DNA of 64,000 nucleotides. Origin: Streptomyces sp. NBC_01304 (lineage in GTDB: Bacteria; Actinomycetota; Actinomycetes; Streptomycetales; Streptomycetaceae). The stretch spans positions 7,316,001-7,380,000 of the forward strand of contig NZ_CP109055.1 of NCBI RefSeq assembly GCF_035975855.1. Reading direction: 5' to 3'. A program made the position numbers and the translations under genes. Of the stretch, positions 1 to 8,776 are shown one piece after another (the stretch's first letter is position 1; the number at the start of each line of letters is the position of its first letter). A model generated the notes under the pieces. The model was not told the origin of the DNA. It worked only from the letters and a program-made list of their open reading frames with translations, and did no database searches.

Positions 1-1
1 C

Positions 2-67
2 GCGACGCCGGTGGTGCGGGGGAGCGCGGCGTATCTGGAGTGGGTGCGCCAGGAGACCGCCCGGTGA
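2..67 (+). CDS. C-terminal end of an unidentified upstream gene (partial)
   Basis: The first 22 codons in this frame read as a plausible protein C-terminus, ending AYLEWVRQETAR followed by TGA. The start lies outside the window. The stop overlaps the GTG of the next gene (GTGA), which is the usual sign of translational coupling in Streptomyces and argues that both fragments are real. Too little is visible to name the product. Confidence 0.6.
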   Translation, partial: ATPVVRGSAAYLEWVRQETAR

Positions 68-615
68 GCATGCCCACCGGCGAACCGACGCCCGCAAGGG
101 AGCCGATGCCCGCAGGGGAGTCGACGCCCGCCGAGGGGCGGATGCTGCCCTTCTTCGTCTACGGCACCCTGCGCCCCGGCGAGCACAACCACGACCTCTT
201 CCTGCGCGGCCGCCTCGCCGCCGAGGAGCCGGGCCTGCTCGCGGGCGCCGTGCTGTACGAGGGTCCCGGCTACCCGTACGCCGTCGAGGCGCCCGGCGGC
301 GAGGTGCACGGCGAGCTGGTCACCGCGCGGCCCGAGGCGTACCCCGCCCTGCTCGCCGCCCTCGACCGCCTGGAGGACTACGCCCCCGGCGACCCGCACA
401 ACCTCTATCTGCGCATCGCCCGCGAGGTGACCCGTACCGCCTCCGGAACCCCCATCCGGGCCTGGGTGTACGTCGCCGCCCCCGCCGTGACCGCACGACT
501 GCGCGCCCACGGCACACCCATTGAGGGCGGCGACTGGCTCAACTTCCGTTCGCGCCGGGCCCGTTCGCCCCGTCCACTCGCTCCGCCCGCTCCACCCGCA
601 CCGCGCACACCTTGA
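64..615 (+). CDS. gamma-glutamylcyclotransferase (AIG2/GGCT-like) family protein
   Basis: A protein of 183 residues when started at the GTG that overlaps the upstream stop. The first 28 residues are Pro/Thr/Glu-rich with a repeated EP(T/M)PA pattern. The conserved fold then begins at MLPFFVYGTLRPGEHNH, whose YGTLRPGE is the nucleotide-loop-like substrate motif of the GGCT/AIG2 superfamily. A later LDRLEDY segment carries the acidic residue expected in the catalytic position. Family members cyclise gamma-glutamyl amines or dipeptides to 5-oxoproline, but the substrate here is unknown. The extreme C-terminus (ALA/PRO-rich) overlaps the convergent nasA gene by 77 bp, so the last residues are probably a recent read-through extension. 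A start at the internal ATG at about position 142 is also possible. Confidence 0.75.
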   Translation: MSMPTGEPTPAREPMPAGESTPAEGRMLPFFVYGTLRPGEHNHDLFLRGRLAAEEPGLLAGAVLYEGPGYPYAVEAPGGEVHGELVTARPEAYPALLAALDRLEDYAPGDPHNLYLRIAREVTRTASGTPIRAWVYVAAPAVTARLRAHGTPIEGGDWLNFRSRRARSPRPLAPPAPPAPRTP

Positions 616-2770
616 ACTCGGGCATCCGCGACACCGGGTCGAGCGCGGGGTTCGTGAGCGTGTTGGCCCGGCCCTCGCCCGGCCAGTGGAACGGCATGAA
701 CACCGTGTCGGGCCGGATCCCCGCCGTGATCCGGGCCGGCGCCACCGCCCGCCCGCGCCGCGAGACGACCGCGAGCGCGTCCCCCTCGGCGGCCCCGAGG
801 CGCGCCGCGAGCTGCGGGTGCAGCTGTACGAAGGGGCCGGGCGCGGCCGCGTTCAACTCGGCCACCCGCCGGGTCTGGGCCCCCGACTGGTACTGGGCGA
901 CGACCCGGCCCGTGGTCAGCAGCACCGGGTACTCCCCGTCGGGCTCCTCCGCGGCCGGGCGATGGGCGACCTCCACGAACCGGGCCCGCCCGTCGTCGGT
1001 CGCGAACCGGTCGAGGAACAGCCTTGGTGTGCCCGGGTGTTGGGCCCCATCGGCTCCGGCATCGGCTCCGGCATCGGCATCGGCATCGGCGTCGGGGCCG
1101 GTCCCGTCGGTCGCGGGGCACGGCCAGAAGACCCCGTCCTCCTCGGCGATCCGGCGATAGCTGATCCCCGCATAGTCCGCGGGCCCCCCGGAGCTCGCCC
1201 GCCGCAACTCCTCGAAGACCTCCTCCGGATCGGTCGGGAACTTCTTCTCCAGCCCTTCCCCGACCCCTGCCGTCCCCCCGAGCCGCGCCGCCAGCTCATG
1301 CATGACCTCAAGGTCGCTGCGTACGCCCGCGGGAGCCTGCACGGCCTTGCGCCGCAGCAGCACCCGCCCCTCCAGATTGGTCATCGTGCCCGTCTCCTCG
1401 GCCCACTGGGTCACCGGCAGCACCACATCGGCGAGTTGGGCCGTCTCGGAGAGCACCACGTCCGCGACCGCCAGGAAGTCAAGGGACCGCAGCCGCCCCT
1501 CGATGTGCGCGGCACGGGGCGCCGACACCACCGGGTTGGAGGCCATGACCAGGAGCGAGCGGATGTCCGAACCGAGCGCGTCGAGCAGCTCGTACGCACT
1601 GCGCCCCGGCCCTGGCAACGAGTCCGGGTCGACCCCCCACACCCCCGCGACATGCGCGCGCGCCGCCGGATCGGTGAGCTTGCGGTAGCCCGGCAACTGG
1701 TCGGCCTTCTGCCCGTGTTCCCGCCCGCCCTGCCCGTTGCCCTGCCCGGTCAGACAGCCGTACCCGGACAGCGGCCGCCCGGCCCGCCCGGTGGCCAGAC
1801 AGAGATTGATCCACGCGCCCACCGTGTCGGTGCCCTTGGCCTGCTGCTCGGGCCCGCGCGCGGTGAGCACCATCGCGGCCTCCGGCTCGCAGAACAGCCG
1901 TACGGTCTCCCGCAGTTCGGGCACGGACACGCCCGTGATCCGCTCCACCAGCTCGGGCCAGTGCGCCATCGCGGCGGCCCGCGTCTGTTCCCAGCCGCTC
2001 GTACGTGCCCGGATGTACGTCTCGTCCGTACGCCCCTCCGCCACCACCAGGTGCAACAGGCCGAGGGCGAGGGCCAGGTCGGTGCCGGGGCGCGGGGCCA
2101 GGTGCAGGTCGGCCTGCTCGGCGGTCTTCGTGCGGCGCGGGTCGATGACGATCAGCTTGCCGCCGTTCGCCCGGAGCTCGGTCAGGTAGCGCAGCGCGGG
2201 CGGCATCGTCTCGGCGAGGTTCGAGCCGACCAGGATCACGCACCCGGTCTTCGGGATGTCCTCCAGCGGGAACGGCAGCCCCCGGTCGAGCCCGAAGGCC
2301 CGCTGGTGCGCCGCCGCCGCGGACGACATGCAGAACCGGCCGTTGTAGTCGATCTGCGAGGTGCCGAGGACGATGCGGGCGAACTTGCCGAGGCTGTACG
2401 CCTTCTCGTTGGTGAGTCCGCCGCCCCCGAACACCCCGCACGCGTCCGGACCGTGCTCGCCGCGCGTGCGGGCCAGCCCCTCGGCGATCTTGTCGAGGGC
2501 CTCCTCCCAGGTGGCCGGCTCGAGCCTGCCCGTGGCGTGGGACCGGATGAGGGGCTCGGTCAGTCGCACCCGGGAGGAGAGCACTTCGGGGGCGGTGCGG
2601 CCCTTTCCGCAGAGTGCTCCGCGGTTCACGGGGAAGTCTGGGCGTTCCACGACGGTGAGGCCGCCCCCGGCCTCGGCCCCGGCCGGATCCCGGGCCAGCC
2701 CCATCCCGCATTGCAGGGCGCAGTACGGGCAATGGGTGAGCGTCGGCGTGGAGTGCATGCGGTTCAGCAT
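539..2770 (-). CDS. nasA: molybdopterin oxidoreductase, probable assimilatory nitrate reductase catalytic subunit
   Basis: A protein of 743 residues. The N-terminus carries the [4Fe-4S] motif CPYCALQCGM with a later ALCGKG cysteine. The molybdopterin-oxidoreductase fold follows, with the motif QGNGQGGREHGQKADQLPGY, which in my recollection marks actinobacterial NasA proteins. The C-terminal molybdopterin-dinucleotide-binding domain includes LLTTGRVVAQYQSGAQTRR. Expected role: cytoplasmic reduction of nitrate to nitrite for nitrogen assimilation. No twin-arginine signal is present, in keeping with a cytoplasmic enzyme. No electron-transfer partner or nitrite reductase is visible, though one may lie left of the window. 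An acidic low-complexity insert (DADADADAGADAGADG) sits before the last domain and is encoded by a hexanucleotide repeat. A formate-dehydrogenase-like relative is the alternative. The nearby cbiX would supply sirohaem for nitrite reduction. Confidence 0.85.
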   Translation of the reverse strand: MLNRMHSTPTLTHCPYCALQCGMGLARDPAGAEAGGGLTVVERPDFPVNRGALCGKGRTAPEVLSSRVRLTEPLIRSHATGRLEPATWEEALDKIAEGLARTRGEHGPDACGVFGGGGLTNEKAYSLGKFARIVLGTSQIDYNGRFCMSSAAAAHQRAFGLDRGLPFPLEDIPKTGCVILVGSNLAETMPPALRYLTELRANGGKLIVIDPRRTKTAEQADLHLAPRPGTDLALALGLLHLVVAEGRTDETYIRARTSGWEQTRAAAMAHWPELVERITGVSVPELRETVRLFCEPEAAMVLTARGPEQQAKGTDTVGAWINLCLATGRAGRPLSGYGCLTGQGNGQGGREHGQKADQLPGYRKLTDPAARAHVAGVWGVDPDSLPGPGRSAYELLDALGSDIRSLLVMASNPVVSAPRAAHIEGRLRSLDFLAVADVVLSETAQLADVVLPVTQWAEETGTMTNLEGRVLLRRKAVQAPAGVRSDLEVMHELAARLGGTAGVGEGLEKKFPTDPEEVFEELRRASSGGPADYAGISYRRIAEEDGVFWPCPATDGTGPDADADADAGADAGADGAQHPGTPRLFLDRFATDDGRARFVEVAHRPAAEEPDGEYPVLLTTGRVVAQYQSGAQTRRVAELNAAAPGPFVQLHPQLAARLGAAEGDALAVVSRRGRAVAPARITAGIRPDTVFMPFHWPGEGRANTLTNPALDPVSRMPEFKVCAVRVERAERVDGANGPGANGS
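1048..1106 (-). repeat. hexanucleotide-type microsatellite inside nasA
   Basis: The plus strand reads as repeated GGCATC and GGCTCCGGCATC units. On the coding strand they give alternating Asp-Ala and Gly-Ala residues in a surface-type linker. The unit length is a multiple of three, so copy-number change would preserve the frame. Confidence 0.7.
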
Positions 2771-2897
2771 GCGTCGGGGGTGTTACGTGGCTCGGCCTCG
2801 CGGGTTACGTGCGCGGTACGGGGGGCTCCCTCCGGGGGGTGGGGCGTGGTGAGGCCGAGCTCGGTCTCCGGGGCGCCGCCCCGGGCCCCGTCTCTTC

Positions 2898-2978
2898 TCC
2901 CCGCCCCGCCCCTTCCCGAAATTCTGCGAAGCCTTCCGCCCTTCGGGCGGTGTCCTCAAACGCCGGACGGGCTGATTG
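2898..2978. repeat. dispersed intergenic repeat (GCCGGACGGGCTGAT family), single copy
   Basis: A GC-rich block runs from CCCCGCCCCTTCCCG through CTTCCGCCCTTCGGGCGG to GCCGGACGGGCTGATT. It is nearly identical to the right half of the repeat at 14366-14440 (opposite orientation) and related to that at 52318-52458. It contains its own small stem (CCGCCC TTC GGGCGG). It lies between the SDR stop and the nasA start, both on the minus strand, so it can act as the SDR terminator. Confidence 0.75.
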
Positions 2979-2998
2979 GAGAGGCCCGATGGGCTGGA

Positions 2999-3848
<850 letters not shown>

Positions 3849-3922
3849 CGACCGGCGTCAGTCTGGCAGGACGGCCCCGCTCTGTCATCGCCGCAACACA
3901 AGATCAGCGCCAGAAGATGTGC

Positions 3923-4654
3923 TCAGCGCCGCGCCCTCAGGGCATCGGTCACTCCGCGCTCGCGCTCCCCGAGGAACGTCGGGTCCGGCTCGAACAGGGC
4001 GTCGGCCGCCGCCTTCCCCGAGGCGATCAACTCCCGTACGCCGCCGTAGTACCAGGTCGCGTCGTGCACGGCCTCGACCCCCACGCCGTACGCGTCGATG
4101 CCCGCCGAGCGGCAGAGCGCGACCGCCCGGCGTATGTGGAAGCCCTGGCTGATCAGCACCGCGCGGTCGACGCCGAAGATCTTCTTGGCCCGCACGCAGG
4201 AGTCCCAGGTGTCGAACCCCGCGTAGTCGCTGACGATCCGCCGGTCCGGCACGCCGTGCTTCTTCAGATAGGCGCGCATGGCGTCCGGCTCGTCGTACTC
4301 CACCCGGCTGTTGTCCCCGGTGACCAGGACGACCTCGATCTTCCCCGCCCGGTACAACTCGGCCGCCGCGTCCAGGCGATGGGCCAGATACGGCGACGGC
4401 TCGCCGTTCCACAGCCCGGCCCCGAACACCATCGCGACCTGCGCCCGCGGCGCCGTGGCCGTGCTGCCGACCCGGCTGTCCGCCACCGCGTGCATCCACG
4501 TCGACGGCAGCAGCGCGAGCACGCACCCGAGCATCAGCCCCTGCACGGCCCGCCGCCGCCCACGCCGGGTACGGGGCAGCCGGACCCGCACCCGCCCCAC
4601 CGCAGCCCGCACCCGCGTCCCGGCAGTCCTCAGCCGCCCCGCCGACTCGCCCAT
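3923..4654 (-). CDS. SanA/YdcF-like DUF218 membrane protein
   Basis: A protein of 243 residues. A strongly basic N-terminus (RTRRGRRRA) precedes one membrane segment (VQGLMLGCVLALLP) and an extracytoplasmic DUF218 domain. The domain shows AMVFGAGLWNGEPSPYLAHRLDAA, LVTGDNS, YDEPDAM and the SQGFHIRRA segment typical of SanA (vancomycin high-temperature exclusion) proteins. SanA-type proteins support the envelope barrier, but their chemistry is unknown. The ATG at 4654 follows GGGGG with suitable spacing, so it is preferred over an upstream GTG at 4675. The gene is transcribed in the same direction as the SDR gene, separated from it by a possible operator. Confidence 0.85.
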   Translation of the reverse strand: MGESAGRLRTAGTRVRAAVGRVRVRLPRTRRGRRRAVQGLMLGCVLALLPSTWMHAVADSRVGSTATAPRAQVAMVFGAGLWNGEPSPYLAHRLDAAAELYRAGKIEVVLVTGDNSRVEYDEPDAMRAYLKKHGVPDRRIVSDYAGFDTWDSCVRAKKIFGVDRAVLISQGFHIRRAVALCRSAGIDAYGVGVEAVHDATWYYGGVRELIASGKAAADALFEPDPTFLGERERGVTDALRARR

Positions 4655-4765
4655 CCGAACCCCCGCAATCCCCACCAGTCGTGCCCATCCCGTCCCAGCA
4701 ACCGGCCCCCGTCCCCGGCTCCGGCTATGACGCCCGCCCGCGCTCGATCAGTTCGCCCGCCCCGC

Positions 4766-4779
4766 GTGAGGAACCTCAC
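4766..4779. promoter_or_regulatory. short palindrome upstream of cbiX
   Basis: GTGAGG AA CCTCAC is a perfect palindrome 100 bp before the cbiX start, in the divergent region shared with the sanA-like gene. It may be an operator. No -35/-10 pair can be fixed around it. Confidence 0.25.
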
Positions 4780-4878
4780 CGGCCCTGACACCCCACGCAG
4801 GAGCCCCGTGAGCGCACAGGAAAGCACCCGTCACCGCCGCGCAACGAGGCGGCAATCTCCGCCCCCCACGCTTGGCCC

Positions 4879-5976
4879 ATGACAGCGTCGAACCCTCCGC
4901 GCGACGACCGCACGCTCGACGGCACCTTCGACAAGTCCGCCACCTTCGACACCTTCGACAGTACGGCGCAGCTCATGAACCGGATCACCGCCCAGCTCGG
5001 CGACCAGCTCAGCCACGTCTCCCTCAGCGGCAGGCGCCGCCCCGAACCACCTCCCACCCTGGTGCTCGCCGCCCACGGCAGCCGCGACCCCCGCACCCTC
5101 GCCACCGTCACGTCCCTACTCAATAGAGTCCGCGAGCTGCGTCCATCGTTGCCCGTCCGGCTCGGCCACATAGAACTCAACGAGCCACTGCTCACCGACA
5201 CCCTCGCGGCGCTCGGCCCCGGCCGCGCCGTCCTCGTGCCCCTCCTGCTCGGCCGCGGCTACCACGTCAAGCAGGACCTGCCCGCCGCCGCGGCAGCCGC
5301 TCCCCACCTGCACACCCGCATCGCCGCCCCGCTCGGCCCGCACCCGCTGCTCGTGGAGGCGCTGTACGCCCGCCTCGTCGAAGCCGGCTGGCCCACCGGG
5401 CCCAGGGCCTGTTGTGAGTTCCCCGCCTGCGCCCCGACGCCCGGCACGCACCCTCGCTGCACGGCGTCGCAGGACAGGTGGCTCCGCCACATGACCTGTG
5501 ACGCCGCACACCGAGGGCACGCACCGAACGCCGCTGCGCCCGCGCTTCGCGCGGACGACGGGGAACTCACAACAGGCCCTGGCTTCACCCCCGCCGTGCG
5601 CCGGAGCGCCGGCGTCGTCCTCGCCGCGGCCGGCTCCAGCGACCCGGAAGGGCTCGCCGACACCAGGCGTACCGCTCAGGAACTGGCCGAAAGGCTCGGC
5701 GTCCCCGTCATTCCCGCCTACGCGTCCGCCGCCGCGCCCACCGTCGCCGCCGCCCTGCGCTCCCTCGCCGCCCGCGGCCGGCACCGGGCCGCCGTCGCCT
5801 CGTACTTCACCGCACCCGGCCGCTTCGCCGCCCAGTCCGCGGCCGGCGCCCCCTGGATCGCGGCCGCCCCGCTCGGCGCGCACCCGGCCGTCGCCCAGCT
5901 GCTGCTGCACCGCTACGACCAGGCGCTCACCGCCACCACGACGACCGACCGTCTCCAACTGGCCTCCGCTTCCTGA
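4879..5976 (+). CDS. cbiX: sirohydrochlorin chelatase (CbiX-like), carrying an in-frame inserted repeat
   Basis: A protein of 365 residues with two CbiX-type halves. The first half has LAAHGSRDPRT (metal-binding His) and GRGYHVKQDLP. The second has VVLAAAGSSDPEGLADTRR. The enzyme inserts Fe2+ (sirohaem) or Co2+ (cobalamin) into sirohydrochlorin, and sirohaem is required for nitrite and sulfite reductases. Between the halves, residues of about 176-235 do not look like the family. They are Cys/His-rich and are encoded exactly by a 181-bp inverted-repeat element (5402-5582), which leaves the frame open. The first ATG has no clear Shine-Dalgarno, and MNRITAQLGDQL at 4975 could be an alternative start. 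Whether the enlarged protein is active is unknown. It may fold as two domains joined by a disordered linker. Confidence 0.85.
   Translation: MTASNPPRDDRTLDGTFDKSATFDTFDSTAQLMNRITAQLGDQLSHVSLSGRRRPEPPPTLVLAAHGSRDPRTLATVTSLLNRVRELRPSLPVRLGHIELNEPLLTDTLAALGPGRAVLVPLLLGRGYHVKQDLPAAAAAAPHLHTRIAAPLGPHPLLVEALYARLVEAGWPTGPRACCEFPACAPTPGTHPRCTASQDRWLRHMTCDAAHRGHAPNAAAPALRADDGELTTGPGFTPAVRRSAGVVLAAAGSSDPEGLADTRRTAQELAERLGVPVIPAYASAAAPTVAAALRSLAARGRHRAAVASYFTAPGRFAAQSAAGAPWIAAAPLGAHPAVAQLLLHRYDQALTATTTTDRLQLASAS
5402..5582. mobile_element. MITE-like inverted-repeat element inserted in cbiX
   Basis: The two ends are a perfect 24-bp inverted repeat beginning CCAGGGCCTGTTGTGAGT (5402-5425 and 5559-5582). 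The inner flanks continue as an imperfect stem (CCGGCACGCACCCTCG against the complement of CGAGGGCACGCACCG), so the whole unit could fold into one long hairpin. It encodes no transposase. It shares the GGGCCTGT ends and the ACGCCxGGCACGCAC subterminal block with the element at 50819-50987. No clear target duplication is visible. It is translated as part of cbiX. Confidence 0.8.
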
Positions 5977-6017
5977 GCCAACAGTCACCTGACGCCCGGA
6001 TTGTCACTGCTTCCGTT

Positions 6018-6030
6018 TACTGTCGGGGCT
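6018..6030 (+). promoter_or_regulatory. -10 element for leaderless dgt transcript
   Basis: TACTGT (6018-6023) fits the TANNNT consensus and ends seven bases before the ATG. There is no good Shine-Dalgarno. The spacing predicts transcription starting at or within a base of the start codon, as in leaderless actinobacterial mRNAs. Confidence 0.4.
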
Positions 6031-7344
6031 ATGGAAGGCACAGCACCGCTCAACGGCCCCCGACCGACCGACGCCTATGACCCCGCAGCCATAGAGCGCT
6101 GGGCCACCGAGCCCGACAAGCGCCCCGGCCGCACCGCCTTCCAGCGCGACCGCGCGCGCGTGCTGCACTCCGCGGCCCTGCGCCGCCTGGCCGGCAAGAC
6201 CCAGGTCGTCACGCCCGGCACCAGGAGCCAGGCCTGGGACGCCAGCCCGCGCACCCGGCTGACGCACTCCCTGGAGTGCGCCCAGGTCGGCCGCGAGCTG
6301 GGCGCCGCCCTCGGCTGCGACCCGGACCTGGTCGAGACGGCCTGCCTCGCGCACGACATGGGCCACCCGCCCTTCGGGCACAACGGCGAGCAGGCGCTCA
6401 ACGAATTCGCCGAGGACTGCGGCGGGTTCGAGGGCAACGCCCAGTCGCTCCGACTGCTCACGCGCCTCGAGCCCAAGCGGTTCGTCCCCAGCGACACCAC
6501 GGGCGAGCTCGTCAGCGTAGGACTGAATCTCACCCGTGCCGCGCTCGACGCCGCCACCAAGTACCCCTGGTCGCGCGGCGCCCACCCGCACGACCCCAAG
6601 TCGACGAAGTTCGGGGTGTACGAGGACGACCGGCCCGTCTTCGAGTGGGCCCGCAAGGGCGCCCCCGCCCACCGGACCTGCTTCGAGGCCCAGGTCATGG
6701 ACTGGTCCGACGACGTCGCGTACTCCGTGCACGACGTCGAGGACGGACTGCACGCGGGCCACATCGACCCCAACTGCCTGCACGCGGAACCCGAACGGCA
6801 GGCGGTCTTCGAGGTCGCCATCGGCCGGTACGTCCCCGAGGACACGTCCCCCGAAGAGCTCGGCGAGGCCCTGGACCGCCTCCTCGACCAGGAATGGTGG
6901 CCGCACGGCTACGACGGATCGGCCGTCGCCCAGGCCAGGCTGAAAGACGCCACCAGCCAGCTCATCGGCCGCTTCTGCCAGTCCGCCGAGGCCGCCACGC
7001 GCGCCGCGTACGGCACAGGAAGACTCACGCGGTACGCCGCGGAACTCGTGGTACCGCGTGAAACACGCCATGAATGCGCGGTGTTGAAGGCCGTGGCCGA
7101 CCGCTATGTGATGCAGCGTGACGAGCAGGAGCGGCTCCGCGCGGACCAGCGCGTCGTGATCGCCGAGCTCGCCGCGGCGCTCACCGCGCGGGCGCCCGAG
7201 GGCCTGGACCCCCAGTTCCGGGCTCTCTTCGACGCCGCACCCGACGAACAGGGACGTAAACGCGTGGTGGTCGACCAGATCGCGGCCCTCACCGACGCCT
7301 CCGCGCGCTCCCTGCACGCCCGGCTCACAGGGGCACGGGCCTGA
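6031..7344 (+). CDS. dgt: deoxyguanosinetriphosphate triphosphohydrolase-like protein (HD-domain dNTPase)
   Basis: A protein of 437 residues. The dNTP triphosphohydrolase signature is clear: [10 protein letters not shown] gives the first metal His (about residue 79), [15 protein letters not shown] gives the HD pair (about 108-109), and [16 protein letters not shown] supplies the last metal Asp. The enzyme cleaves dNTPs to the deoxynucleoside and tripolyphosphate, helping balance dNTP pools. It lies upstream of the flavoprotein gene and dnaG, a dgt-dnaG linkage common in actinobacteria. The start was set at the ATG directly preceding [16 protein letters not shown]; codons upstream show no family similarity, and a leaderless -10 element sits in place. 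Confidence 0.92.
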   Translation: MEGTAPLNGPRPTDAYDPAAIERWATEPDKRPGRTAFQRDRARVLHSAALRRLAGKTQVVTPGTRSQAWDASPRTRLTHSLECAQVGRELGAALGCDPDLVETACLAHDMGHPPFGHNGEQALNEFAEDCGGFEGNAQSLRLLTRLEPKRFVPSDTTGELVSVGLNLTRAALDAATKYPWSRGAHPHDPKSTKFGVYEDDRPVFEWARKGAPAHRTCFEAQVMDWSDDVAYSVHDVEDGLHAGHIDPNCLHAEPERQAVFEVAIGRYVPEDTSPEELGEALDRLLDQEWWPHGYDGSAVAQARLKDATSQLIGRFCQSAEAATRAAYGTGRLTRYAAELVVPRETRHECAVLKAVADRYVMQRDEQERLRADQRVVIAELAAALTARAPEGLDPQFRALFDAAPDEQGRKRVVVDQIAALTDASARSLHARLTGARA

Positions 7345-7483
7345 CCGGAATTGCCCCCGGCACACGACAGGAATGAGCCACGAACGGGCGCCACCCCCTT
7401 CCGCGATTACGCTCCGTGCGGGACGCTCGCAGATGGCGGCAAGATGGAACGGCAGTTGTACGGCAGTGGCGAGGAGGCATCAA

Positions 7484-8746
7484 GTGGTGGACGCGGATCA
7501 GTCGTTCGTCATCATCGGTGGGGGTCTGGCCGGCGCCAAGGCGGCCGAATCCCTGCGCGCCGAAGGGTTCACCGGCCGGGTGATCCTCATCTGTGACGAG
7601 CGCGACCACCCCTACGAGCGCCCTCCGCTGTCGAAGGGCTACCTCCTCGGTAAGGAGGAGCGCGACAGCGTCTTCGTGCACGAGCCCGCCTGGTACGCGC
7701 AGCACGACATCGAGCTGCACCTCGGCCAGCCCGCCGTCTCGCTGGACCGCGAGAAGAAGGCGGTACGCCTCGGCGACGGCACCGCCATCGCCTACGACAA
7801 GCTGTTGCTCGCCACCGGCGCCGAGCCGCGCCGCCTCAGCGTCCCCGGCACCGACCTCGTCGGCGTCCACCACCTGCGCCGCCTGGCCCACTCCGAACGC
7901 CTGAAGGGTGTCCTCGGCGCCCTCGGCCGGGACAACGGCCACCTGGTCATCGCGGGCGCCGGCTGGATCGGCCTGGAGGTCGCCGCGGCCGCCCGTACGT
8001 ACGGCGCGGAGGTCACCGTCGTCGAACCCGAGCCGACCCCGCTGCACTCCGTCCTCGGGCCCGAGCTCGGACAGCTCTTCGCCGACCTGCACACCGAGCA
8101 CGGCGTCCGCTTCCACTTCGGCGCCAAGCTCACCGAGATCACCGGTCAGGACGGCGTGGTCCTGGCCGCCCTGACGGACGACGGCGAGGAGCACCCCGCG
8201 CACGACGTCCTCGCCGCGATCGGCGCCGCGCCCCGCACCGGCCTCGCCGAGGCCGCCGGGCTCGCCCTCGCCGACCGTGAGCACGGCGGCGGCATCGCGG
8301 TGGACGCGAGCCTGCGCACCTCCGACCCCGACATCTACGCGGCGGGCGACGTGGCCGCCGCCCGCCACCCGCTCTTCGACCACCGCCTGCGCGTCGAGCA
8401 CTGGGCCAACGCCCTGAACGGCGGTCCTGCCGCCGCCCGCGCGATGCTCGGCCAGGAGGTCACGTACGACCGCGTGCCCTACTTCTTCTCCGACCAGTAC
8501 GACGTCGGCCTCGAGTACTCGGGCTGGGCGCCCCCGGGCTCGTACGACCAAGTGGTGATCCGCGGCGATCTCGGGAAGCGCGAGTTCATCGCGTTCTGGC
8601 TGAGCGAGGGCAAGGTCCTGGCGGGCATGAACGTGAACGTGTGGGACGTCACGGACGACGTACAGCGCCTGATCCGCTCGGGCCGCACCCTGGACGCGAC
8701 GCAGCTCACCGATGCTTCCGTCCCCCTGAGCTCACTCGCAGACTGA
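7484..8746 (+). CDS. FAD-dependent pyridine-nucleotide reductase, ferredoxin/rubredoxin reductase type
   Basis: A protein of 420 residues. An N-terminal FAD Rossmann motif (VIIGGGLAGAKAAESL) is followed by ERPPLSKGYL, typical of the ferredoxin reductases of oxygenase systems (BphA4/PuR-like). An internal NAD(H) Rossmann motif (VIAGAGWIGLEVAAAA) and the FAD ribityl motif (IYAAGDVA) come next, then a reductase C-terminal domain with VEHWANALNGG. It should pass electrons from NAD(P)H to a ferredoxin, possibly for P450s, but no ferredoxin gene is adjacent. The GTG at 7484 is preceded by GAGGAGG with six bases of spacing, which fixes the start and excludes about 37 upstream codons of atypical sequence. 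Confidence 0.9.
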   Translation: MVDADQSFVIIGGGLAGAKAAESLRAEGFTGRVILICDERDHPYERPPLSKGYLLGKEERDSVFVHEPAWYAQHDIELHLGQPAVSLDREKKAVRLGDGTAIAYDKLLLATGAEPRRLSVPGTDLVGVHHLRRLAHSERLKGVLGALGRDNGHLVIAGAGWIGLEVAAAARTYGAEVTVVEPEPTPLHSVLGPELGQLFADLHTEHGVRFHFGAKLTEITGQDGVVLAALTDDGEEHPAHDVLAAIGAAPRTGLAEAAGLALADREHGGGIAVDASLRTSDPDIYAAGDVAAARHPLFDHRLRVEHWANALNGGPAAARAMLGQEVTYDRVPYFFSDQYDVGLEYSGWAPPGSYDQVVIRGDLGKREFIAFWLSEGKVLAGMNVNVWDVTDDVQRLIRSGRTLDATQLTDASVPLSSLAD

Positions 8747-8764
8747 GATGTCAGTCCGCCCCCG

Positions 8765-8776
8765 TAGACTTCACGC
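8765..8776 (+). promoter_or_regulatory. -10 element for leaderless dnaG transcript
   Basis: TAGACT (8765-8770) lies six bases before the dnaG GTG, with no Shine-Dalgarno between them. This is the standard arrangement for a leaderless start. A convincing -35 was not found. Confidence 0.45.

Noticed and set aside
4655..4878. Cobalamin riboswitch upstream of cbiX
   Set aside because: No B12-box-like sequence or multi-stem leader was seen; only a small palindrome is present.
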